Origin: CAYHWE01 sp964360445
GTDB taxonomy: Bacteria > Patescibacteriota > Patescibacteriia > Patescibacteriales > JAKAJF01
Direction of reading: 5' to 3'
NCBI GenBank assembly: GCA_964360445.1
Contig: CAYHWE010000029.1
Coordinates: 1 to 12,942, forward strand
DNA length: 12,942 nucleotides
Below, piece by piece: positions 1 through 5,763 of the stretch (its first letter is position 1; each line of letters opens with the position of its first letter). The notes beneath the pieces were generated by a model. That model did not search any database. It had not been told where the DNA came from and saw only the letters and a program-made list of their open reading frames with translations. The translations under genes and the position numbers were made by a program.

Positions 1-378
1 GATGTCGATCTGATTAAGAACGGCAGGGTGACATGGTTGAAGATGCCGACCGATTCAGGCGAGAAAGACGTCTTGGTTGTGATCGGCCGTGATAAGAAAG
101 ATTGCGATAATTTAGAAAATTTAGCCAAGACTGGCGATATTGTGATAAAATTAAAAGAGATGGTTGGGCCGACAACGGTTTTAAGGACCAAGAATCATGA
201 ATCAGGGGTCATGGATGAATGCAGGGAAGTTGAAATTCCGGAGCAGATGAATTTCGGCTTAGAGGGCAGCAATGGAAAAAAACTTGAAGAATTAATAAAT
301 GATTTAACTCTTTTGACTGGCTATTATTCAACAAAAGCCAGGGGAAAGAAAGTTGAAATCGAAATCATTAAAAAATAA
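1..378 (+). CDS. C-terminal fragment, NFACT-R (DUF814)-like domain protein
   Basis: The reading frame is open from base 1 to a TAA at 376-378, so this is the 3' end of a longer gene whose start lies outside the window; the GTG at 28 is probably internal. The fragment has 125 codons. A glycine-rich VVIGRDKKDCDNL stretch is followed by a TGDIVIKL segment and GPTTVLR. This order resembles the NFACT-R (DUF814) RNA-binding fold, in which a 'GRN..eN..L' segment precedes a 'GDlwlH....GphvvlR' segment. Family knowledge: NFACT-R domains occur in RqcH/fibronectin-binding proteins and, as C-terminal modules, on proteins related to tRNA thiolation enzymes. Which one this is cannot be decided without the N-terminus. 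It lies 10 nt upstream of the lemA ATG on the same strand. Confidence 0.45.
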   Translation, partial: DVDLIKNGRVTWLKMPTDSGEKDVLVVIGRDKKDCDNLENLAKTGDIVIKLKEMVGPTTVLRTKNHESGVMDECREVEIPEQMNFGLEGSNGKKLEELINDLTLLTGYYSTKARGKKVEIEIIKK

Positions 379-388
379 CTCAAAAAGT

Positions 389-952
389 ATGTCTACAACA
401 CTTTTAATTATCTTGGGGGTTGTTGCCGTAATCGCTATCGTGCTGATCGGCATGTATAACGGATTGATCCGTTTAAGGAATCGCGTCGAAGAAGCTTGGA
501 GCGATATCGATGTGCAATTGAAGAGAAGGTATGATTTGATCCCGAATCTGGTTGAGACTGTAAAGGGATATGCAGCGCATGAAAAAGATACTTTGGAAAA
601 AGTTATCAATGCGCGCAACGCAGCGATGTCAGCTCATTCTGGCGCAGACGCGCACGCTCAGGCTGAAGCGGAAAATATGCTTTCTTCAACCCTGAAATCT
701 ATTTTTGCTTTGTCAGAAGCTTATCCTGATTTGAAAGCGAACCAGAATTTCTTGGAATTGCAAAGAGAATTGTCTGACACTGAAAACAAGATCCAGGCAT
801 CTCGCAGATTCTATAATACGAACGTCCGCGATTTCAATACAAAATTAGAAGTTTTTCCGACAAACATTATTGCCGGATATTTGGGATTCAAGAAGAGAGA
901 ATTTTTTGAGGCGGAAGAAGCTGAAAAAGAAAACATTAAAGTGCAGTTTTAA
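389..952 (+). CDS. lemA: LemA family protein
   Basis: A 187-residue protein of normal LemA length. An N-terminal membrane helix (about residues 4-22) is followed by the family signature: YNGLIRLRNRVEEAWSDIDV, then LKRRYDLIPNLVETVKGYA (about residues 45-62). The C-terminal half is helical and ends in the conserved FYN..V.DFNT....FP.N..A...GF..R.FFE block (about 141-174). The ATG at 389 is chosen because it begins directly before the membrane helix; the upstream TTG at 353 would overlap the preceding gene and add 12 polar residues. LemA proteins are membrane-anchored helical-bundle proteins of poorly defined function, frequently encoded next to HtpX, and htpX here begins 2 nt after the lemA stop. 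No convincing Shine-Dalgarno precedes it. Confidence 0.93.
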   Translation: MSTTLLIILGVVAVIAIVLIGMYNGLIRLRNRVEEAWSDIDVQLKRRYDLIPNLVETVKGYAAHEKDTLEKVINARNAAMSAHSGADAHAQAEAENMLSSTLKSIFALSEAYPDLKANQNFLELQRELSDTENKIQASRRFYNTNVRDFNTKLEVFPTNIIAGYLGFKKREFFEAEEAEKENIKVQF

Positions 953-954
953 AT

Positions 955-1872
955 ATGTCAACCTTATACACCCATTCAGACTCGAATAAAAGAAAAACCT
1001 GGTTGCTTTTGACTGGGTTTTTTGTGTTCATAATGATTGTCGGCTATGTGTTCAGCCAGGCGATGAATAGTTCCGGCATTTTGTATGCCGCGGTGGCTTT
1101 CAGCATTATTTCTTCCTTTGTAAGTTATTGGTGGAGCGACAAAATTGTTTTGGCGATGAGCGAAGCGCGCGAAGTGAAATTTGAAGACAATAAGGAATTG
1201 TACAGGATTGTTGAAAATTTATGCATCACCGCCGGTCTTCCGGTGCCTAAGATTTACATTATCAACGATACGGCGCCGAACGCGTTCGCGACCGGACGCG
1301 ATCCGGAGCATGCCGTTGTCGCCGTAACGGTCGGACTTTTGCAAAAGCTTGATCGCTCGGAATTGGAAGGAGTGATCGCGCACGAATTATCCCATATCGG
1401 CAACCGCGATATCTTGATTTCAACCATCGTTACCGTTTTAGTCGGCGTGATCGTCTTGCTTGCGGATTGGTTCAGGCATTGGTCATTTTTCGGAAGCCAT
1501 AAAAGCAGTGATGATAACAGGGATGGAAGGATAACTTTGATTTTGACGATTTTGGCAATCGCGTTCTCGATCCTGGCACCGATTTTTGCTTATATGATGC
1601 AATTTGCAATTTCCCGGAAGCGCGAATTTTTGGCTGATGCGGACGGCGCGCTTCTGACCCGCTATCCGGAAGGGCTTGCGCGCGCCTTGGAAAAGATTGC
1701 GGGAGACCGCGAACCATTGGAGGTTGCTAATCGCGCGACTGCGCATTTGTATATAGCATCTCCATTCAAGGGTGATGCAAAGAAAAAAGCCGGATTCTTT
1801 GCAAGAGCATTTATGACGCATCCGCCGGTTGATGAGAGGATTGCGGCGTTGAGAGGGATGGATGTGAAATAA
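955..1872 (+). CDS. htpX: HtpX-family M48 membrane zinc metalloprotease
   Basis: A 305-residue integral membrane protease that degrades damaged or misfolded membrane proteins. Two N-terminal helices (about residues 15-33 and 42-59) precede the catalytic region. The zinc site HELSH lies at 143-147, and the third ligand is probably Glu224 in the REFLADADG motif (223-231). Two further hydrophobic segments (about 152-171 and 192-217) separate these motifs, as in HtpX. The PNAFATGRDPEHAVVAVTVGLL strand region (about 108-129) and the C-terminal THPP..ERI..L (about 287-299) are also typical. It follows lemA after 2 nt, which supports co-transcription and is a recurring pairing. No Shine-Dalgarno is visible. 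All catalytic residues are present, so the protein is probably active. Confidence 0.95.
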   Translation: MSTLYTHSDSNKRKTWLLLTGFFVFIMIVGYVFSQAMNSSGILYAAVAFSIISSFVSYWWSDKIVLAMSEAREVKFEDNKELYRIVENLCITAGLPVPKIYIINDTAPNAFATGRDPEHAVVAVTVGLLQKLDRSELEGVIAHELSHIGNRDILISTIVTVLVGVIVLLADWFRHWSFFGSHKSSDDNRDGRITLILTILAIAFSILAPIFAYMMQFAISRKREFLADADGALLTRYPEGLARALEKIAGDREPLEVANRATAHLYIASPFKGDAKKKAGFFARAFMTHPPVDERIAALRGMDVK

Positions 1873-1902
1873 TCGTCACTTCCGCGTAGGCAGTTACTGC
1901 TT

Positions 1903-1925
1903 GTCATTGCGAGGAGCGGAGCTCC
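1903..1925. repeat. GTCATTGCGAG-type extragenic repeat remnant
   Basis: GTCATTGCGAGGAGCGGAGC followed by TCC ends in a small hairpin (GGAGC 1913-1917 / GCTCC 1921-1925, loop GGA). From memory, sequences beginning GTCATTGCGAG are a widespread intergenic repeat type in bacterial genomes. Only this single copy is visible in the window. A short imperfectly understood stretch before it (1895-1905 region) contains GCAGTTACTGC, itself a near-palindrome. Confidence 0.5.
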
Positions 1926-1927
1926 AT

Positions 1928-1958
1928 TGTCATCCTCGTGAAAGCGGGGATCCAGGGT
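1928..1958 (+). repeat. Left copy of 31-bp inverted repeat flanking the GIY-YIG gene
   Basis: This copy starts TGTCATCCTCGTGAAAGCGG and ends GGATCCAGGGT. Its reverse complement occurs at 2314-2344 with one difference (T at 1938-1939 region, CTCGTG here against CTCGCG there). The core GAAAGCGGGGATCC resembles a common REP-like extragenic element (GTCAT-CC-CGCGAAAGCGGG-ATCCAG), recalled from general knowledge and not searched. It lies 49 nt before the GIY-YIG start codon. Confidence 0.85.
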
Positions 1959-2007
1959 TGATCAGCAGGAAGATGAAAATTGCAAAATAAACTAGAAAGC
2001 AATAAGT

Positions 2008-2295
2008 ATGAATTTATATTATGTATATATTCTAACCAACAAAAGGAATGGAGCATTATACATAGGAGTAACTTCTAATTTACTGGAAAGAGTCGACCAG
2101 CATAAAAAAGGTGTTTACGATGGATTTACTAAAAAATATAATATAAACAGGCTAGTTTATTACGAGACATTTGAAGATATAAATAATGCAATCGCTAGGG
2201 AAAAACAACTGAAGAAGTTTAATAGAAAATGGAAAATAGAATTGATTGAAAAAGAAAATCCGACTTGGCGGGATGTCTACGATGATTTACTTTAG
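2008..2295 (+). CDS. GIY-YIG nuclease family protein (short, UPF0213-like)
   Basis: A 95-residue single-domain nuclease. Visible family residues are YVY at 5-7 and YIG at 18-20 (the two halves of the GIY-YIG signature), Arg28 and His32 in the following helix (L.ERVDQH), and Glu65 in AIAREKQLKK, the expected metal-binding glutamate. It ends with the usual NPTWRDVY segment. There is no extra DNA-binding domain, as in the small stand-alone members of the family. The catalytic set looks intact. The gene is noticeably more AT-rich than its neighbours and sits inside a 31-bp inverted repeat (1928-1958 and 2314-2344), which suggests acquisition as a unit. Whether it acts on the repeats, in repair, or in homing is unknown. 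Confidence 0.92.
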   Translation: MNLYYVYILTNKRNGALYIGVTSNLLERVDQHKKGVYDGFTKKYNINRLVYYETFEDINNAIAREKQLKKFNRKWKIELIEKENPTWRDVYDDLL

Positions 2296-2313
2296 TCAAC
2301 TTCGTTCTGACTT

Positions 2314-2344
2314 ACCCTGGATCCCCGCTTTCGCGAGGATGACA
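2314..2344 (-). repeat. Right copy of 31-bp inverted repeat flanking the GIY-YIG gene
   Basis: Reads ACCCTGGATCCCCGCTTTCG followed by CGAGGATGACA on the plus strand, the reverse complement of 1928-1958 with one mismatch. It starts 19 nt after the GIY-YIG stop codon and ends 13 nt before the ATG of the next gene, so it supplies most of that gene's upstream region. Read on the minus strand, it encodes the peptide HPRESGDPG, which often appears spuriously at the ends of annotated proteins. Confidence 0.85.
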
Positions 2345-2357
2345 GAAAACAAATAAG

Positions 2358-2900
2358 ATGCGGAATAAATCACACAATTTAATGCGGGATTTGGGGATTA
2401 TTGCTTTGAGTATCATTATCTCTATTGTTTTAGTGAAAACAGGGGCATTGAGTGATTTCTTGAATCCGGCTCGTGAAACGAAGATAATCGGCAGTTTTTT
2501 AAGCGGTTTGTTCTTCGTTTCGGTCTTTACCGCGGCTCCCGCTCTGACTGCTTTGGCTGGATTGGCGCAATCCGGTTCGATTTTTACGGTCGCTTTTTTT
2601 GGCGCTCTCGGAGCTCTGGTTGGTGATCTTATAATCTTTAAATTCATCAAAGACAGTCTTTCCGTGAGTTTGTTGGATTTTGCAAGGACGGAGGAAAATA
2701 AGCTAATCAAGTTTTTCAGGAAAAAATATTTTCGGGCGCTTTTGCCTTTTATCGGGGCGATTATAATCGTTTCGCCCTTTCCAGATGAGCTAGGGCTGAT
2801 GATGATGGGGCTTTCCAGATTAAACATTTTTTATTTTATCCCGCTTGCTTTTGCGCTTAATTTTTTAGGAATTTTAATCATCGAGTTTGTTGCGAAATAA
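2358..2900 (+). CDS. Polytopic membrane protein, possibly DedA/VTT-like
   Basis: A 180-residue hydrophobic protein with about five membrane segments (roughly residues 11-29, 45-68, 73-97, 126-140 and 155-177). A basic loop, KKYFRALLP, and a short SPFPDELGLMMMGLSR motif (139-154) sit between the last two. The glycine-rich GALGALVGDLIIFKF segment (82-96), then a re-entrant-looking hydrophobic hairpin with prolines, recalls the VTT/DedA or small-multidrug-export superfamilies, but the diagnostic arginine/glycine motifs are not clear enough for a firm call. The ATG at 2358 gives a short polar N-terminus; an ATG at 2382 is an alternative. The right inverted repeat of the GIY-YIG cassette ends 13 nt upstream. 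Substrate and function are unknown. Confidence 0.7.
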   Translation: MRNKSHNLMRDLGIIALSIIISIVLVKTGALSDFLNPARETKIIGSFLSGLFFVSVFTAAPALTALAGLAQSGSIFTVAFFGALGALVGDLIIFKFIKDSLSVSLLDFARTEENKLIKFFRKKYFRALLPFIGAIIIVSPFPDELGLMMMGLSRLNIFYFIPLAFALNFLGILIIEFVAK

Positions 2901-2914
2901 TATGTAAATAAAAT

Positions 2915-2928
2915 CCCCTTATTAGGGG
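2915..2928 (+). terminator. Weak hairpin after the membrane-protein gene
   Basis: CCCCT (2915-2919) pairs with AGGGG (2924-2928) around a TATT loop, 14 nt after the stop codon. It is followed by a further GGG and GTAAAAAG rather than a T-run, so it is at best a poor intrinsic terminator. Part of a run of seven G (2925-2931). Confidence 0.3.
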
Positions 2929-2962
2929 GGGTAAAAAGTATATTAATTTTTAATTGAACAAT

Positions 2963-3910
2963 ATGACAACACAAGAAATATATAAATTAGCTGTTGAGAT
3001 GGGAATGAAGTCTGATCTTCGCGGCAAGGAAAAGGTCAAGAAATATTTAGAACGTTTCAAGGAAAAATATGAAAAAATGGACAAAGAGGCGAAAGAGGAT
3101 TTTGATGCGGAAAAATTGGCTAATCCATATAGCGATACCCGTGTTTTAGTCGATAACAATAAAAAGCAGATAAAGAAAATTTTGGTCGGTGTCGATATGG
3201 AGGGAGCGGAGGTCTTGCTCGCCGATAAATTGGGCGTTGATTTGGTTATCGCTCATCATCCGGAGGGAAAAGCTTTGGCCGATCTGCACGGCGTTATGGA
3301 TCTGCAGGCGCAGGTATTGGCTGATTATGGCGTGCCGATCAATATCGCGGAAGCGGTAATAAAGCCGAGGATTTCCGAAGTAAGCAGGGGCATATCGCCG
3401 ATAAACCATAACCGCGCCGTTGATATGGCTAAATTATTGGATTTGGATTTTATGTGCGCGCACACAATCGCTGATAATCTGGGCGCGCGATTTTTAGTAG
3501 ATCTGATCGGGAAAAAAGAATTGGAAACAGTCGGGGATGTGCTTGATATGATCAAGACGATTCCGGAATTCAAAGAGGCGAAAAAGTATAATGCCGGCCC
3601 GACGCTTTTTGCCGGCGCTCCGGAAAACAGCTGCGGCAAGGTTGTGGTAACCGAGTTTACCGGCGGGACCAGCGGTTCCAAGGAGATATATGAAAAAATG
3701 GCGCAAGCCGGGATCGGGACGATAATCGGCATGCATATGGGCGAGGAGCACAGAAAAGAGGCGGAAAAGTATCATATCAATGTCGTTATCGCCGGCCACA
3801 TGGCATCTGATTCACTCGGAATGAATCTGTTTTTGGACGAATTGGAGAAGAGAGGGGCAGAAATCATCCCGACTTCGGGGTTGATCAGGATCAAGAGGTT
3901 TAAAAAATAA
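2963..3910 (+). CDS. NIF3-family dinuclear-metal protein
   Basis: A 315-residue protein of the NIF3/YbgI family, which forms ring-shaped oligomers with a two-metal site; some members are labelled GTP cyclohydrolase I type 2, but a general substrate is not established. Visible motifs are VIAHHPEG (96-102, metal-binding histidines), CAHTIADNLG (165-174, the 'HT..D' ligands) and VIAGHMASDSLG (275-286). In the last motif the usual glutamate of GH..sE is Asp283. HHP is displaced about 35 residues relative to short family members because of a charged, helical N-terminal extension (about residues 15-60). The ATG at 2963 is preferred over the TTG at 2954. It has no Shine-Dalgarno. The gene lies 62 nt after the membrane-protein gene. 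Confidence 0.85.
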   Translation: MTTQEIYKLAVEMGMKSDLRGKEKVKKYLERFKEKYEKMDKEAKEDFDAEKLANPYSDTRVLVDNNKKQIKKILVGVDMEGAEVLLADKLGVDLVIAHHPEGKALADLHGVMDLQAQVLADYGVPINIAEAVIKPRISEVSRGISPINHNRAVDMAKLLDLDFMCAHTIADNLGARFLVDLIGKKELETVGDVLDMIKTIPEFKEAKKYNAGPTLFAGAPENSCGKVVVTEFTGGTSGSKEIYEKMAQAGIGTIIGMHMGEEHRKEAEKYHINVVIAGHMASDSLGMNLFLDELEKRGAEIIPTSGLIRIKRFKK

Positions 3911-3964
3911 AAACATCAATATTGGCCATTTTTATCCTGATTTTGAAATATTTATCTTGTTTTG

Positions 3965-3993
3965 TTGTCTTATTATATATAGGACGCTATAAT
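3965..3993 (+). promoter_or_regulatory. Sigma-70-type promoter of the redox operon
   Basis: A TTGTCT -35 (3965-3970) is separated by 17 nt from a perfect TATAAT -10 (3988-3993). The expected transcription start is near 4000, giving a leader of about 33 nt before the ATG at 4033. It lies in a 122-nt AT-rich gap after the NIF3 gene and is the natural promoter of the four genes up to 7247. Confidence 0.75.
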
Positions 3994-4032
3994 ATTATTG
4001 TTGTATAAAAAAATAAATCAGCATATTTGAAT

Positions 4033-4404
4033 ATGAAAAATTTTAAAAATCAGGCAGCGGTCATTACGATTTCAGTTGTAATTTTTATCTCATTTTTGAG
4101 TCTTATATATAAGAGCGGTAGCTTTGACGGTGATGAAAAAGAAGATGAGGCTCCGATCGATATCGCTTCCGAGATCAATGATAAAATAGAAGAAAGAAAA
4201 GAGAGCATTTTAGAGGAAAAAACTGAAGAATTAGCTAATCGCATCAGGGATTTATTGAATTTTAAGGAAGAAGAGGACGATGATGATCAGATTCCGACAA
4301 AAAAAACAGCCCAGCAGACTCAAACAAAACAAACACAGGCCCAGACACAAACCCAACAGCCGGCAGCAGATCCGGCGCCCAAGCCAAGAACAAAAGTTTC
4401 TTGA
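4033..4404 (+). CDS. Membrane-anchored acidic/coiled-coil protein of unknown function
   Basis: A 123-residue protein not recognised as any family. It has one N-terminal hydrophobic helix (about residues 9-27), then a region rich in Glu, Lys and Ile with coiled-coil character (about 43-77). An acidic cluster EEEDDDD (79-85) follows, then a low-complexity Gln/Thr stretch (93-109) and a Pro/Ala tail. The N-terminus is short and basic, so the bulk should face outside the cytosol, either tethered by the helix or released. The ATG at 4033 is preferred to the TTG at 4027. It is the first gene behind the 3965-3993 promoter and is followed after 11 nt by another secreted acidic protein. Its position suggests an accessory or structural role for the downstream flavocytochrome; this is inference only. 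Confidence 0.75.
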   Translation: MKNFKNQAAVITISVVIFISFLSLIYKSGSFDGDEKEDEAPIDIASEINDKIEERKESILEEKTEELANRIRDLLNFKEEEDDDDQIPTKKTAQQTQTKQTQAQTQTQQPAADPAPKPRTKVS

Positions 4405-4415
4405 TATGATAAAAT

Positions 4416-4835
4416 ATGATTACAAAAAAGTTTTCAAAATTTGCCATTACCTTTTTCGGGATCATTGTTTCAGCTATGTTTGGATTTTTATTTTTAAATT
4501 CAAATACGATTCTTGCTGACAATGACGATGATGACCGTTATGAGAAGTATGAAGATGAAAAAGATGATGATAAAGATGAGGATAGAAAAGAGAAAAAACA
4601 GAAAGTTGAGCCTGCCAAGCCGGTTCCCCAGGTAATTGTTAACGCGCAAAATGCGCCAAGCGCGGCAGCATCCTCGGCCTCATCTTTGAAGACGAGGATA
4701 TATGATACCGATACTGACGGCATAGCCGATCTGTTTGACGCCCATCCCGGCGAAGATGATTTTATCTATAGGATTGAAGATAGGAATTCAGACGGGATAG
4801 CCGATGATCTGGAATTTCTGAAAATCAACAGGTAG
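4416..4835 (+). CDS. Secreted/anchored acidic protein with two DxDxDG calcium-binding-type loops
   Basis: A 139-residue protein. A signal peptide or anchor helix (about residues 8-28) is followed by a very acidic, highly charged linker (35-60), a Pro/Ala/Ser-rich stretch (66-90) and two loops of the thrombospondin-type-3/EF-hand-like pattern. The first is DTDTDGIAD (97-105) and the second is DRNSDGIAD with a following Glu133 (122-133). Family knowledge: such loops bind Ca2+ through Asp/Asn side chains in extracellular proteins. The same loop type is found at the N-terminus of the flavocytochrome two genes downstream, which links the two proteins. The ATG lies 11 nt after the previous stop and the stop is 1 nt before the ApbE start. 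No enzyme domain is visible. Confidence 0.8.
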   Translation: MITKKFSKFAITFFGIIVSAMFGFLFLNSNTILADNDDDDRYEKYEDEKDDDKDEDRKEKKQKVEPAKPVPQVIVNAQNAPSAAASSASSLKTRIYDTDTDGIADLFDAHPGEDDFIYRIEDRNSDGIADDLEFLKINR

Positions 4836-4836
4836 T

Positions 4837-5763
4837 ATGAAATTTTGGAAAGAATTCAAAGCTTTAGGTACAGACATGTTGCTTCTTGCCGATTGCGGCA
4901 TGAAGGAGTATGCGGATATAGAGATAAATAAGGCGGAGAAAAATATCCGGGAATTTGAAAGCAGGTTCAGCCGTTTTGTTAAGGGTAACGAATTGGATGA
5001 ATTAAATAATAAAAGTGAATTGAAAGTGAGCGAAGAAATGCGCTCTCTTTTAGTAAAAGCGGAAGAGGCATACGGGGAGACCGGAGGGATTTTCGATCCA
5101 ACCGTGATAACCACTCTTGAAAATATCGGGTACAGGGAAAGTTTCGGAGAGGGCGAGCGCAGTTCAGGCATGAGTTCCGGGGAAATCCGGAAAATTTTTT
5201 TTAAAAGGGAAAAATTTGATACACTGGAGATAGACGGAGGCCACATCAAAAAACCGAAAGATTTAAGGATAGAGTTCGGCGGGATCGGGAAGGGATATCT
5301 GGTTGATATGATTGCCGGCGAATTCGGGAAAAAATTCAAGAATTTTTGGGTTTCTGCCGGCGGGGATATCTTTATTTCCGGGAAAGATAACGACGCGAAC
5401 TGGAAGATCGGCGTCCAGCATCCGACGGAAACCGATAAGGATATCGCGGTGATCGAATCAAAAAACGAGAAATTATGCCTGGCGACCTCAGGGATTATCA
5501 AGAGGCGGGGGGGTGAAGGCGGATCGGAATGGCATCACATCATAGACCCGAGGACGGGGCTGCCGGTAAAAAATGAAATTTTATCAGTTACGGCGATCGC
5601 TCCGAGCGTCCTTTCGGCGGATGTATACGCGAAGACAGCGCTGATTATCGGGATAGAGGCGGGGCTGGAATTCATCAACAGGCATGAAGCATCGGCTTGC
5701 CTGATCATAACAAAACAGCTGGAAATAATCTTATCGGATAAGATGAAACAATATTTAGTATGA
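4837..5763 (+). CDS. apbE: ApbE-like FAD:protein FMN transferase
   Basis: A 308-residue member of the ApbE family, which moves FMN from FAD onto a Ser/Thr of a target protein using Mg2+. Conserved stretches in order: TGGIFDPT (82-89), FGGIGKGYLVD (147-157), WVSAGGDIFISG (171-182), LATSGI (215-220), HHIIDPRTGLPV (233-244) and SVLSADVYAKTALI (257-270), with the conserved Asp at 262. All active-site segments look intact. No signal peptide or lipobox is evident: the N-terminus MKFWKEFKALGTDMLLL resembles the first core strand of the mature enzyme, so it may act in the cytosol. The stop overlaps the next start (ATGA, 5760-5763), implying translational coupling with the flavocytochrome. The obvious inference is that a product of this operon, or an unlinked protein, is its substrate. 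Confidence 0.93.
   Translation: MKFWKEFKALGTDMLLLADCGMKEYADIEINKAEKNIREFESRFSRFVKGNELDELNNKSELKVSEEMRSLLVKAEEAYGETGGIFDPTVITTLENIGYRESFGEGERSSGMSSGEIRKIFFKREKFDTLEIDGGHIKKPKDLRIEFGGIGKGYLVDMIAGEFGKKFKNFWVSAGGDIFISGKDNDANWKIGVQHPTETDKDIAVIESKNEKLCLATSGIIKRRGGEGGSEWHHIIDPRTGLPVKNEILSVTAIAPSVLSADVYAKTALIIGIEAGLEFINRHEASACLIITKQLEIILSDKMKQYLV

Noticed and set aside
1958..1990. Promoter TTGATC upstream of the GIY-YIG gene
   Set aside because: No acceptable -10 hexamer lies 16-18 nt downstream.
2312..2827. 171-codon minus-strand frame opposite the membrane-protein gene
   Set aside because: Its N-terminal end encodes the repeat-derived peptide HPRESGDPG and the rest is antisense to a well-formed membrane protein.
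3911..3945. Terminator after the NIF3 gene (TGGCCA followed by T-run)
   Set aside because: The palindrome has only three base pairs and no loop; it cannot form a useful stem.
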